Assembly (NCBI GenBank): GCA_031288745.1
Contig: JAITQT010000360.1
Location: forward strand, 1-16,855
Direction of reading: 5' to 3'
Origin: Deltaproteobacteria bacterium
Lineage (GTDB): Bacteria > Desulfobacterota > Desulfarculia > Adiutricales > Adiutricaceae
DNA: 16,855 nt
Shown: positions 1 through 7,622 of the stretch, in pieces
How positions within the stretch are numbered: position 1 is the first letter of the stretch
Layout: each line of letters opens with the position of its first letter
Program-made: the position numbers and the translations under genes
Notes under the pieces: model-generated
Told to the model about the DNA's origin: nothing
Seen by the model: only the letters and a program-made list of their open reading frames with translations
The model's database searches: none

Positions 1-165
1 GCTACCGGCTGGAACAGCAGTAAAAGTTGCCGGGCGAGGAGTTTCACCTCGCTAAGCGAATGCACCTTTCCACGGCGCACAAATAATAAAAAAAAATAAC
101 TAGTAATACGGCTCTGTTACAAATTTAAGGACTCATAAAGGTGACTTTTTGCGCTTCGATCAACT
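1..165. other. Window-edge segment, possible gene tail of unknown identity
   Basis: This stretch runs off the left edge and I cannot assign it. On the + strand one frame reads an 18-residue tail (ending GRGVSPR) to a TAA at 53-55, and another reads to a TAA at 97-99. On the minus strand an open frame runs from about 112 to the left edge, with possible GTG starts. A GC-rich inverted repeat (GCGAGG near 35, CCTCGC near 48) lies inside. The strong terminator at 172-214 would end either a + strand gene or a small RNA here. Choosing between them needs sequence left of the window. Confidence 0.25.
77..163 (-). repeat. Repeat copy A, inverted relative to 9304-9389
   Basis: Read on the minus strand from 163 down to 77, this segment matches the + strand at 9304-9389. 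Shared blocks are TTGATCGAAG, AAAAAGTC, CCTTTAT, TTAAATTTGTAACA, ACTAGTTA and a final TTGTGC. Over the first 66 or so positions I count about eight mismatches; after that the alignment is a loose T-rich stretch. It does not code for protein in either copy. Here it lies directly beside a terminator; in the other copy it lies directly after a sigma-54-like promoter. It could be a paralogous small RNA or a fragment of a mobile element. Confidence 0.7.
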
Positions 166-171
166 TTATAA

Positions 172-214
172 AAAAAACCGAAGGTCGTTCTCTTAAACGC
201 CCTTCGGTTTTTTT
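172..214. terminator. Strong bidirectional rho-independent terminator
   Basis: The stem pairs CCGAAGG (178-184) with CCTTCGG (201-207), extended inside by CGTT (186-189) with AACG (196-199). A run of A lies on its left and a run of T on its right, so it can stop transcripts from both directions. It probably ends whatever enters from the left edge. Confidence 0.85.
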
Positions 215-219
215 TGCCC

Positions 220-664
220 CCTTTTTATAAATGTATAAATTTAATAGCCAAAAACCACTCGGCTTTAGCCTAGGAGATGAATAGGTCTAGGGTCTGTTTT
301 AACCGTGTTGCCATATGTATTTTTGGATAGTTTCTAAACTTGCTTGTTCGAACAGTAACCGTAGTCATTAAAAAATTAAAACCTCAATTATTAACTGTTA
401 ATACCTATCTTGTCTCTTTTAGCCAAAAAAAAATTGAAACTTAGTCTCGACAATATTGAATTTACTTTTTCAGCTTTTCGAACCGAGGTGATAAGCACCG
501 CTCCTACCGCAGGAGAGCTTTTTACTTATCGCGACAGAAAGCCGGAATCTGAGGTGACAACTGAGGGAAGTCCTAACATTATCAACAAAGCTTATTTTCA
601 TAAACTTAGTCTGGTGACCTATTCCGGCTTCCGTAGAAGCCTATACCCTTTAGGGTAGAGGTAG
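220..664. other. Gene-poor interval with clustered inverted repeats
   Basis: No convincing gene is visible. An 82-codon + strand frame (410-658, TTG start, no clear ribosome-binding site) has no recognisable motif. From 490 on there are several inverted repeats: GATAAG (490-495) with CTTATC (525-530), enclosing CTCCT/AGGAG (501-505/511-515); AAGCCGGAAT (539-548) with ATTCCGGCTT (621-630); GGCTTC/GAAGCC (626-641); TACCCT/AGGGTA (644-657). A 10-bp palindrome TGTTCGAACA lies near 345, and the 11-mer AAACTTAGTCT occurs at 437 and 602. The density of arms suggests a structured RNA or a decayed repeat element rather than a protein. The last two hairpins could slow minus-strand transcripts leaving the gene at 665, but they lack a T-run. 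Confidence 0.4.
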
Positions 665-1699
665 TTACCTAATTCGCCGGGTTAAGTAATCAAACCCGCT
701 ACCTTTGGCCGACTGAGGCTCGATATAGGGCTCAAGTAAGTTGGCCTCGGAAATCTCAACCTCCCTTTCAGACTGATAAGTTCTCTTGGTTTGACCGTTA
801 TAATGTCTAACTACCCTATGCCCCGAGGCCCTCGATAGGGCTTCTTGCCCCAATAAGCCCCTACGAGCATTTGAGTTTACCTCATATTGATGCCCATCGG
901 CCTTAACCTCGTCGATTACGCCCATAAAAAACACATCCTGAGGCTGAGGGGTACGGACCCAGTAAGGCCCAGAATCGGCCGGTAAAGGCCTAGAGGGGTC
1001 GGCTTGTTGACCAGGGGCAAGAACTTGGGGGGTTTTGCGTAAAATGGCTGAAGCACTTTGATTATTGTTAGCTCTAACCGCTGCCTGGGGGGTCAAATTG
1101 TGCTGACCAGCCAAGGCAGGAATCTGTGGGGCTGTGGCGGCGATCATGGCTTCGTAATCGGTAGGCTGATTAACTTGGGCGACCATGGCCGAAGGAGGGC
1201 TCTGGCGAGCTAAAGAGGGCTCTAGCTGCCTATCGTCTTTAATTGGCTCTTTAAAAGAACCAGCGGTCTTTAAAGAGGGAGTAACGGTTTTTTCCATCAT
1301 GGAAATTAAATCGCTAGAGGCCATCTTAGCGTTCATAAAACTTTTAATGGTCTCCGGGGCTAGAGGCGATTGGGACATTTGATTGGTCCTGGCATCCATC
1401 TCTAGATAAGCTCTAGCTAGCTCGTCTCCGCCGTAAGAAGCCAATTCTAGGATAAAGCTTACTTCCAAAGGAGGCCTAGCTCTAACGGTTAAGGCCTGAG
1501 CCACGATTATCTCTCGACTTTTTTCGCTCAGACCGCGCCTAGATAGTTCGTTAAAGTCAAGAACCGTTCCGGCTAAAGAGCGGCCGCAGAGCAATAAGAA
1601 AAATAAAATGGCCAAAGCAATAATCGCTCTCAGGGGCCAAGAAAATATAAAAATGGGAAAATTTTTCCCATTTGACTTGAAATATGAATGGGATTTCAT
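665..1699 (-). CDS. Secreted or periplasmic protein of unknown function
   Basis: A 344-residue protein I do not recognise. The N-terminus has a charged stretch followed by a hydrophobic segment (about residues 21-43), ending in small residues (SLAG) that suit signal peptidase I. The Cys in LLLC is not a good lipobox. The middle (about 105-225) is rich in Ala, Pro, Gln and Ser and looks like a flexible linker. The C-terminal part (about 230-325) begins PYWVRTP, has VFFMGV, then Asn-Ala-Arg and a HRVVRHY stretch. This weakly recalls LPP20-type periplasmic domains, but I would not rely on that. ATG at 1699 is supported by GGAG about 7 bases upstream. The gene stands alone behind a sigma-54-like promoter. 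Confidence 0.75.
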   Translation of the reverse strand: MKSHSYFKSNGKNFPIFIFSWPLRAIIALAILFFLLLCGRSLAGTVLDFNELSRRGLSEKSREIIVAQALTVRARPPLEVSFILELASYGGDELARAYLEMDARTNQMSQSPLAPETIKSFMNAKMASSDLISMMEKTVTPSLKTAGSFKEPIKDDRQLEPSLARQSPPSAMVAQVNQPTDYEAMIAATAPQIPALAGQHNLTPQAAVRANNNQSASAILRKTPQVLAPGQQADPSRPLPADSGPYWVRTPQPQDVFFMGVIDEVKADGHQYEVNSNARRGLLGQEALSRASGHRVVRHYNGQTKRTYQSEREVEISEANLLEPYIEPQSAKGSGFDYLTRRIR

Positions 1700-1792
1700 T
1701 TCTAAACTCCGAGGGAATATTTAGGAAGTAGCCTAACGGCCAAGGTTTTTCAATATTTAAACTGCTGCGGCCTCTTAGACGCCAATTTTTTA

Positions 1793-1808
1793 TGCAATAT
1801 TGAAGCCA
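1793..1808 (-). promoter_or_regulatory. Candidate sigma-54 (-24/-12) promoter
   Basis: On the minus strand the site reads TGGCTTCAATATTGCA: GG and GC separated by exactly 10 bases, matching the TGGC-N7-TTGC consensus. Transcription would start near 1782, about 80 bases before the ATG of the secreted protein gene. A second CAATATT copy in opposite orientation lies at 1751-1757. No activator site was identified. Confidence 0.5.
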
Positions 1809-1975
1809 AAAAAAAGTCAAAAATACAAAATTCTCTCACCCTTTACACTACCCCTTGAGCATTAATCCTCATTGGCCCCTTTAAATAGTAGAGACCCAAA
1901 ATGAGCCGGAGGCCTATCTCTCTTAAGGTTCCTTAAGCCCTTTGTAAAACTAGCCCCCGCTTTTTTTTCTAAGCT

Positions 1976-2024
1976 AAAAAAAACCTCCTTTTAATTGGAA
2001 TTATCTTCCATTCAAAAGAAGGTT
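1976..2024 (-). terminator. Rho-independent terminator of the ABC permease gene
   Basis: Read on the minus strand, AACCTTCTTTT (2024-2014) pairs with AAAAGGAGGTT (1992-1982) with one G-T wobble. An inner GGAA/TTCC pair lies inside, and a run of T follows (1983-1976). It lies about 100 bases past the stop of the permease gene. Confidence 0.85.
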
Positions 2025-2120
2025 AAAAAAATAGCTATGTAGATATATTTAAATAAGAAAAATCAATTAATTAAAAAAAACATATAGTTTTACGAATAAA
2101 TTATAGCTCAAGACTTAAAT

Positions 2121-3911
2121 TTAGTTTTTAGCGGGCCAGCCCTTTTTTGGCTCTTTGGCTGGGGGGAGGCTGGTCGGGCTAGAGGCTTGGTCATCTTGCG
2201 CTAAGCCCTTATCGTCCTCGTCATATACCTCTAAAGCGGCCCGGCCAATTTTTATGGGTCTACGCCACAATTGCCAGGCCATATAGAGGACCAAGGCCCC
2301 CATGAGAGGGATAAAAATAGCCTCCTTCGAGCCCCAGCTAGTCATGTGCCGTTGTATTCTAACGTAGCGCACCACGGGCCAAGCCGAAAGCCCTATGAGG
2401 GCTAAAAGAGAAAGAGAAGAGGAAACCATAAAGATTAAACCTCCGTAACCAGTGGGCACTTGGGCCAAGTTTTCAGTCTCAAATCTGGGAAACCGGGCCC
2501 CTAAGCCCACCCCTAGAGAACACAGGCCTGGGGTCAGGATAACGGTTAAGGCAAAGGCAGTGGCCGACATGACCGGGTCGGCGTCTAAAAAGCGGCTAGT
2601 TAAATAAGTTAGAAACAAGGCCACGCCCATAATGGGGGTGAGCCAAAAGATTAACTTATGCCTTATAAAGTCGGAAGTAGACATGGGCGAAGAGCGGATG
2701 AGCCAATAGGAAAAGCCCTCGGCGGAAATTGAGGGGAAGGCAAATCTCAAAGACAAGGTGGCTGAAACTAGCCCCACTAAGCCCACGTTTAGAAAGGCAA
2801 TGGTATTTTCTAAAAAAAAGGCGTGAAGAGGATAACGCTTAAGATTTAATACGGAAAAATTATATAGATAGATGATCATCAAGGCCCCTAGCAAGAAAAG
2901 CTGTGACCATTGGGTGTGATCTCTAAAGAAAGTCTTAAAATCTTTGACCGCTAAGGCTCGAAACTGGCTATTGCGGCAAAGCGAAAAGATAGAGGCGGCC
3001 ATGTTTAAAAGCCCACCAACCCTCTGGCGGCCAGCCCCTTCCTGACTTTTGTTGTAGCCAAGCCAATAAAAATAGTGGGCGGAGTAGGAAGCTAGAAGCG
3101 CTAAAACTGTAGCCATGACCCAACAAAGGGCCAGGTAGATAATCTTAAAATCAGAAAGCTTTCCTCCCAAAAGAGGCCACAATAATTCAGTGGCCCAACT
3201 GGTAGGTAGCATTGGGGAGGCTGGGGTTTGAAGAGAGGCCAGATAGCCCGCCACGCTCTTAAAGCTATCGGGATTAACTAATTGCTCAGGTCTTAAAAGC
3301 CTAAAAGCTAAATAAAGAACAACAAAGGCGAGTAACCCCAGTAAGCTCATTACGTCGCGAGTACGCCTAGCCGGTAAAACATTAATTAAAAGCATCACCG
3401 CCGTCTGGCTAATAAACCCAGCGCAGAGCACCACCGGAATCGCGGTTAAAATTAAAACGAGATAGTATAAAATAGAGGCCTTAAAGATATAGCCATAGGC
3501 CATAAAAACAGGCATAAGAAAGGCCGTGGGCATCCAAGCGCTAGCGACAATGCTCTGATAAGATCTAGCCCAAAAGACGTTTTCACGATCAACCGGAGCG
3601 CCCATAACCAACCCTAAATCTCTAGCTAAATAAAAGCTCGATAGGCTAGTAATGACTGAGGAAAAGATAAGCAAGGCCGAGCCGGTCAACCATAAAAGGT
3701 TAAAAGTCTTAAGGGCCAGAACGTCGCCAAATCCCTCTACCGAATAAAACGAGCGCAGCATCTTAATCGAGAGCAAAAAAAGGGCCGCCCACATAGCTAG
3801 CGTAAAAAAGCCCAAAGAGACTAGCTTAACTCGACCACCAGGTCCAGGATCTTTTAGGTAATTTTTAAAGCTCAACCAAGCTGGCCTTATCAAAACAAAA
3901 AATTCTTTCAT
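2121..3911 (-). CDS. ABC-2 type exporter permease, multi-pass
   Basis: A 596-residue membrane protein with roughly a dozen hydrophobic segments, starting near residues 30-49, 70-93, 118-142, 149-178 and 188-203. It has a hydrophilic acidic/Pro/Lys tail from about 560. Size, spacing of helices and the conserved-looking MLPTSWATELLWPLL segment near 233-247 fit the large putative ABC-exporter permeases grouped with PF16949 (ABC_tran_2). The partner is the ATPase gene upstream (4292-5032), so this is the membrane half of an exporter of unknown substrate. ATG at 3911 is preceded by a purine-rich GAGAAAGAAG. The normal two-gene operon is interrupted by a 258-bp mobile element between 4235 and 3978. 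A terminator follows at 1976-2024. Confidence 0.88.
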   Translation of the reverse strand: MKEFFVLIRPAWLSFKNYLKDPGPGGRVKLVSLGFFTLAMWAALFLLSIKMLRSFYSVEGFGDVLALKTFNLLWLTGSALLIFSSVITSLSSFYLARDLGLVMGAPVDRENVFWARSYQSIVASAWMPTAFLMPVFMAYGYIFKASILYYLVLILTAIPVVLCAGFISQTAVMLLINVLPARRTRDVMSLLGLLAFVVLYLAFRLLRPEQLVNPDSFKSVAGYLASLQTPASPMLPTSWATELLWPLLGGKLSDFKIIYLALCWVMATVLALLASYSAHYFYWLGYNKSQEGAGRQRVGGLLNMAASIFSLCRNSQFRALAVKDFKTFFRDHTQWSQLFLLGALMIIYLYNFSVLNLKRYPLHAFFLENTIAFLNVGLVGLVSATLSLRFAFPSISAEGFSYWLIRSSPMSTSDFIRHKLIFWLTPIMGVALFLTYLTSRFLDADPVMSATAFALTVILTPGLCSLGVGLGARFPRFETENLAQVPTGYGGLIFMVSSSLSLLALIGLSAWPVVRYVRIQRHMTSWGSKEAIFIPLMGALVLYMAWQLWRRPIKIGRAALEVYDEDDKGLAQDDQASSPTSLPPAKEPKKGWPAKN

Positions 3912-3969
3912 CTTCTTTCTCGCTGGTAAACCCTAGCCTTAGCTAGAGAGGCCAGGATGCCTTAATTTT

Positions 3970-4243
3970 AGCCTTAAGTGTCCGTTCACAAATGAGAACG
4001 TTACGGGGCCAAGCCTATTGAAAGGGACGACCCATACCGCAACAATGTAGCCCCCTATAGGAGCTTAGTAATTTTAACATTAATCCAAGTTAAAATTTAT
4101 GATTGGAGCAGAGAGCTAAGTAGAAACCTCAAAAGAACTAATGTTAAGCTCTTAAGGGTGTGCTAAAACTTAATTACAACTCGAAAGTCGCTACCAGCCG
4201 CAACGTGGGGAAAAAAAGACTTGATGAACGGTTACAGCCTTAA
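3970..4243 (+). mobile_element. IS66-type MITE, copy 1, with 8-bp target duplication
   Basis: The element spans 3978-4235 (258 bp) and is flanked by a perfect direct repeat AGCCTTAA (3970-3977 and 4236-4243). The left end is GTGTCCGTTCAC; the right end read inward is GTAACCGTTCA. It carries no ORF and closely matches 11310-11592 and 13612-13889 in the same orientation. An 8-bp duplication with a GTAA end is characteristic of the IS66 family, so it was probably moved by an IS66 transposase encoded elsewhere. It differs from the other copies by lacking a second copy of the roughly 25-bp left-end unit. It separates the ABC ATPase from its permease. Confidence 0.88.
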
Positions 4244-4291
4244 TAAAACTAAAGGCGCTAATAGAAAACCTAAGTCGCTTAAGTGGCTATT

Positions 4292-5032
4292 TTATGGCTT
4301 TTCAGCGTCCATTGAGGTGAGTTCTAAAAATAACTCCTCCAAATCTCCACCTTGGGCCCCGGCCGACTTTCTCAGCTCCTCTTCGGCCCCTTGAGCGATT
4401 AAGCGGCCGTTATTGATAATACCGATGCGATCGCATAATTTAGAAGCTAAGCTCATGGTATGGGTGGAGATAAAAATAGCTACGCCCTCTTTACCAGCTA
4501 AATCCTTAAAAATTTCCATTACTAGCTTAGCCCCCCGAGGGTCGAGCCCGACCATAGGTTCGTCTACCACCAATATCCGCGGCCGAGGTAACAAGGCTCC
4601 GCTCATAATTAATCTTTGCTTCATGCCGTGGGAGTAGTTTTCTATTAGTTCATCTCGCCAATCGTAGAGTTCAAAGATCTCCAAAAGCTCCTTAGTCCTA
4701 GATTCAGCCTCCCGCTTGGGTACCCGATACAAATCGGCCGTAAAAAACAAAAATTCCTGGCCCGAGAGTTTTTCGTATAAAAAAGGCCTATCGGGGATAT
4801 AACCTAAAATGCTTTTAGCCGCCTTAGGCTGGGCGGCCAAGTTATAGCCACCGAGAAAGATTTCACCGGAGGTGGGGGCCAAGGCCCCGGCCACCATTCG
4901 AATAGTGGTAGTCTTTCCGGCCCCGTTGGGGCCTAAGAACCCGTAAATCTCGCCGGAAGCGACCGTAAGGTTAACGTCGTCAACAGCCACATGTTTGCGA
5001 TATTTTTTACAGACGTTTTCAAGTCTAATCAT
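4292..5032 (-). CDS. ABC transporter ATP-binding protein
   Basis: The cytoplasmic ATPase of a two-gene exporter whose permease is at 2121-3911. From the ATG at 5032 the product is 246 residues, normal for the family. Walker A is GPNGAGKTTT (about 34-43), the signature is YSHGMKQRL in place of LSGGQ, Walker B is ILVVDEPMVGLDPRG, and the switch His is in ISTHT. It belongs with the CcmA/NatA-like ABC-2 exporters. An in-frame TTG start at 5074 would add 14 residues, but the family normally begins right at the MIRLENV strand, so I prefer 5032; neither start has a good ribosome-binding site. The substrate is unknown. Confidence 0.92.
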   Translation of the reverse strand: MIRLENVCKKYRKHVAVDDVNLTVASGEIYGFLGPNGAGKTTTIRMVAGALAPTSGEIFLGGYNLAAQPKAAKSILGYIPDRPFLYEKLSGQEFLFFTADLYRVPKREAESRTKELLEIFELYDWRDELIENYSHGMKQRLIMSGALLPRPRILVVDEPMVGLDPRGAKLVMEIFKDLAGKEGVAIFISTHTMSLASKLCDRIGIINNGRLIAQGAEEELRKSAGAQGGDLEELFLELTSMDAEKP

Positions 5033-5180
5033 ATTTATATTTTTTCGTTTCGTTCGTCGATAGTTGGGCTCCAAGGCTTAATTTTAAGGATATTTTGCTC
5101 TGAAAGTTAAGCCTAGCGGGGCGGGTTAATTGGAGGGGGGAAAAAGGACAAGCCGCAGCCTCGTGTTAGATGGCGGCCAG

Positions 5181-6044
5181 CTAGAAGGATGGCTTAAAAA
5201 ATTCGAAGGGTTCACCTTTGAGGGCCAAGTCTAAAAAATCGGCCGTAAGGCCCTTAAGCTCACCAAACTGGGTTTGCTCAAGTTCTTTTTTAGCTTTTAT
5301 AATTTCTAACTCATTAGTCTCTAATATTAAGTTAACCCCCAGGCCGGGCTCATAGTGACGAAGTATCCGACCGTTGGCCTCTATCCACTCTTGACTTTCC
5401 GAGGACTTAAAATTTAGGGTTAGCTTATAGCGTTGCACTTCATCCGACTCTTCCGTCACGTCTTCCACGATTAACTGAGCCTGACTAAAGGAAATGGTGG
5501 AGAGATCGAGAAGGCTTAAAGTTAAGGGCCGCCCTAAGGGCAATTGATTTTGGTGGCTAAGCCAGGGGATAAGACCGGAGGCGACCACCGGGCCTTCTTT
5601 GGGGAGAGCTAACTCAAGATTACGCTCTTTTTGATTAAAACTAAGGCTACATTTAACCTTATCACCGATAACTTTGGCCGAGGCCTTAGCTGAGCCCTGA
5701 GCGAATGGGAGCGCTATCTCGGCCTCTATCAGCCGCCCCTGATCGTCGTAGGAGCTTTTAGAGATCATTTTTACTATTTGCGGGGCCATAGCCAAAGTGA
5801 TAGTAATTAACGTTCGTTCCTCAACGTTAAAGCGGCCCGCATCCGGGCCCAAAGTAATAATACGTAAGCTATGGCCAATAACTTTATTGCCTAATTCGAG
5901 CCTATACAAATCCTCTTGAGGTAATAGACGTAAAAAAGTACCCTTATCAAAGGCGAAATGACCAGCCCAGCCCCACCAAAATAAAAAAGCGAGGCCCGAA
6001 AAGAGTAAAACTAGCTTAACGCCATGCCTTAAGCGTCCTCCCAC
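5181..6044 (-). CDS. Membrane-anchored periplasmic protein, DUF3108-like
   Basis: A 287-residue protein with one N-terminal transmembrane or uncleaved signal segment (about 10-27, WWGW at its end) and a soluble remainder likely outside the inner membrane. The soluble part has alternating beta-type segments: a GNKVIGHSLRI strand, LITITLAM, an IEAEIALPF strand, and WIEANGRILRHYEPGLGVNLILET. This order recalls the beta-sheet lipid-handling-like domains of DUF3108 and of related proteins at the front of some secreted transglutaminases. That is a resemblance, not an identification. The GTG start at 6044 lies inside the end of the PHP gene (16-base overlap) with GGGAG just upstream, so translation is probably coupled. 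It is the last gene of the operon. Confidence 0.7.
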   Translation of the reverse strand: MGGRLRHGVKLVLLFSGLAFLFWWGWAGHFAFDKGTFLRLLPQEDLYRLELGNKVIGHSLRIITLGPDAGRFNVEERTLITITLAMAPQIVKMISKSSYDDQGRLIEAEIALPFAQGSAKASAKVIGDKVKCSLSFNQKERNLELALPKEGPVVASGLIPWLSHQNQLPLGRPLTLSLLDLSTISFSQAQLIVEDVTEESDEVQRYKLTLNFKSSESQEWIEANGRILRHYEPGLGVNLILETNELEIIKAKKELEQTQFGELKGLTADFLDLALKGEPFEFFKPSF

Positions 6045-6766
6045 AGTCTTCTCCCACTCTTTCCAGCTATTACCGTGGCTAAGTTCGTAGCATTATCGAC
6101 TAGCTTTAGGTACTCTTCATAACTTAAACCGGCCCCCATGGCCACTTTCATAGCTAAAGCGGGGGTCAGCAAATCCTCGGGGTCGTGTGTATCAGAGCCG
6201 ATAAGCAAAGGGGCCCCGTACTCTAAGGCTAACTTAGCCACCAAGCCGTTACCTAGACAGTGGCCGCCCCTAGCGCTAAGCTCCAAACGAACTCCTAATT
6301 TAGCCGCTAATTTAACCTCTTTTTCTGTAATAATGCCCGGATGAGCCAAAAAGTCAACCTTAGCCTCTATGGCCGCCAAATTAGTGCCCGAAGCTACCGG
6401 CTCCACCGGACTTTCCCCATGGACGGCCACGAAGTCGGCCCCGGCCTGGCGGGCCAAATCGACCAAACCAAAAATTTGACTTGGAGGGACATGGGTTATC
6501 TCCACGCCGGCTAGTAAAGTTAGCCCAACAATGCCGCTTAATTTTTCCGCAGCCCTAATGGAGAAGTCCAAAGAGTGACTTAGGTTAGATTGATCGCAGT
6601 GATCGCAGAGCCCTAAAAATAAATATTGATTATAGGCCGCTCGCCTAGCCAGTTCAGCCGGGCCCAAATCACCGTCGGAATGAAATGTATGGGTATGGAG
6701 ATCCACGACCTTGAGGGGCGGCTGGACTAGGACTTTAGATTTTGCAGAGGGAGTTTTGGTGGGCAT
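6029..6766 (-). CDS. PHP-domain phosphoesterase, histidinol-phosphatase-like
   Basis: A 245-residue metal-dependent hydrolase of the PHP superfamily, predicted cytoplasmic. Metal-binding motifs are present in order: DLHTHTFHSDG (residues 22-32, H24, H26 and D31), an LCDHCD segment near 54, GVEITHV, FVAVHGES, FLAHPGI, LELSARGG and LIGSDTHDPEDL near the end. The set is complete, so it should be active on a phosphate ester, but the substrate is unknown. The gene is not beside histidine biosynthesis genes, so it should not be called HisK. It overlaps the following membrane protein gene and lies 36 bases after the zinc-ribbon gene. The start ATG sits in a 14-bp palindrome (6766-6779) and has no clear ribosome-binding site. 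Confidence 0.88.
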   Translation of the reverse strand: MPTKTPSAKSKVLVQPPLKVVDLHTHTFHSDGDLGPAELARRAAYNQYLFLGLCDHCDQSNLSHSLDFSIRAAEKLSGIVGLTLLAGVEITHVPPSQIFGLVDLARQAGADFVAVHGESPVEPVASGTNLAAIEAKVDFLAHPGIITEKEVKLAAKLGVRLELSARGGHCLGNGLVAKLALEYGAPLLIGSDTHDPEDLLTPALAMKVAMGAGLSYEEYLKLVDNATNLATVIAGKSGRRLWEDA

Positions 6767-6779
6767 ATTAAGCTTAATA
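6766..6779. promoter_or_regulatory. Perfect 14-bp palindrome at the PHP gene start
   Basis: TATTAAGCTTAATA is perfectly symmetric and overlaps the first base of the PHP start codon. It could be an operator or a small RNA hairpin limiting translation, but a chance AT-rich palindrome is also possible. Confidence 0.3.
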
Positions 6780-6802
6780 AGTAAAAATTATAGAACTTTT
6801 GG

Positions 6803-7567
6803 CTAAAGTTTAGAGGTTCTACCCACATTCATGACTAAAATCTTATAAAAGCGCTCAAATATAACCTCTATTTTGCCCGGTGGAATCACTTTAATCACCA
6901 CCCCTAAACCAAAGACAGGGTGTTTGATGACTTGGTCGAGCTTATAGATAGCCTCCAAGGCGTAATCGACCGCTTCGGTTGAAGAAGCAGCCTCTATTTT
7001 TTCATGCCATTGGCGGTTAATCGCTTCTCCGTCGTCAGTGGGGGTTTTTTTTACCTCTTTGCTCTCCTTAGTCCGAGTCCTTGAGGCCCTAGCTAGCGTC
7101 TCTTTAGCTTTACTGTCTTTAGCCCTAGTTTCTTTGGCTTTTGGCTCTAGAGCTTCTTTAGAATCTTTGGCGCTATCTTTAGCCTTAGTTTCTTTGGTTG
7201 GTTTAGTTTCTTTCTGGCTATTAGCTTTAAGGCCCTTAGCCTCTTCAAATTCGAGGCTTTCCTCAGCCTCCAAAATTTCTTCTATCTCCGAGTCCTTAAC
7301 TTCCCGCTCGGGGGCTTTAACAGCGGCTTTAGGTTTAGTAACACTTTTACTTTTAACCACAGTTCCTGTGGCTTTCTTCGGCGTGGCCAGAGGGGTGGGC
7401 GGGGCGTGATAAACGTGCTCGCTCTCACAGGTCAGGCAAAGCACGCGCTTGACCACTCCCTCGACCATAGAAACGATACGATGGTTAGTAATTCTTTTAC
7501 ATTTACCACATTTAGCGTCAACTTCCCCACCAACCCTGATATCGTCAAGCGGCCTGGAAAAAGCCAT
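6803..7567 (-). CDS. Zinc-ribbon protein with Lys/Glu-rich linker and C-terminal SH3/Tudor-like domain
   Basis: A 254-residue protein in three parts. The N-terminus (about 18-50) has two CxxC pairs, CGKC and CLTC, typical of a zinc ribbon. The middle (about 60-180) is low complexity, built from repeated KETKAKDS-type words, probably disordered and strongly charged. The C-terminus (about 205-254) contains HPVFGLGVVIKV followed by GKIEVIFERFYKILV, which resembles the small beta-barrel (Tudor/SH3 or CarD-like) found at the end of UvrD-type helicases and in RNA polymerase-binding proteins. A role in nucleic-acid or polymerase binding is therefore plausible but inferred. GAGGG lies upstream of the ATG at 7567. 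It is the second gene of the operon, 55 bases after the UPF0210 gene. Confidence 0.8.
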   Translation of the reverse strand: MAFSRPLDDIRVGGEVDAKCGKCKRITNHRIVSMVEGVVKRVLCLTCESEHVYHAPPTPLATPKKATGTVVKSKSVTKPKAAVKAPEREVKDSEIEEILEAEESLEFEEAKGLKANSQKETKPTKETKAKDSAKDSKEALEPKAKETRAKDSKAKETLARASRTRTKESKEVKKTPTDDGEAINRQWHEKIEAASSTEAVDYALEAIYKLDQVIKHPVFGLGVVIKVIPPGKIEVIFERFYKILVMNVGRTSKL

Positions 7568-7588
7568 TTATTATACCCTCGCTATGGC

Positions 7589-7610
7589 GGCTCACCTTAA
7601 AAAGTGAGCC
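7589..7610 (-). other. Intergenic hairpin between the UPF0210 and zinc-ribbon genes
   Basis: GGCTCAC (7589-7595) pairs with GTGAGCC (7604-7610) around an 8-base loop. There is no T-run on the minus strand after the stem, so it is more likely an mRNA processing or stability element than a terminator. It lies just before the zinc-ribbon gene's ribosome-binding site. Confidence 0.5.
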
Positions 7611-7622
7611 AAAATTAAGTGT

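Larger units (their letters stand above)
1700..2120. other. Intergenic region between the ABC permease and secreted-protein genes
   Basis: No gene seen. Besides the sigma-54-like site (1793-1808) and the terminator (1976-2024), it holds a two-armed palindrome CTTAAGG-TT-CCTTAAG at 1922-1937 that could be an operator. A minus-strand open frame across 1557-1820 overlaps the secreted-protein gene and has no protein-like features. Confidence 0.5.

Noticed and set aside
1185..1382. Short open frame opposite the secreted-protein gene
   Set aside because: It lies wholly antisense to a better-supported gene and lacks any recognisable feature.
7038..7409. 123-residue + strand open frame, Leu/Ala/Ser-rich
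   Set aside because: It is the antisense shadow of the Lys/Glu repeat linker of the zinc-ribbon gene and has no start signal or domain.
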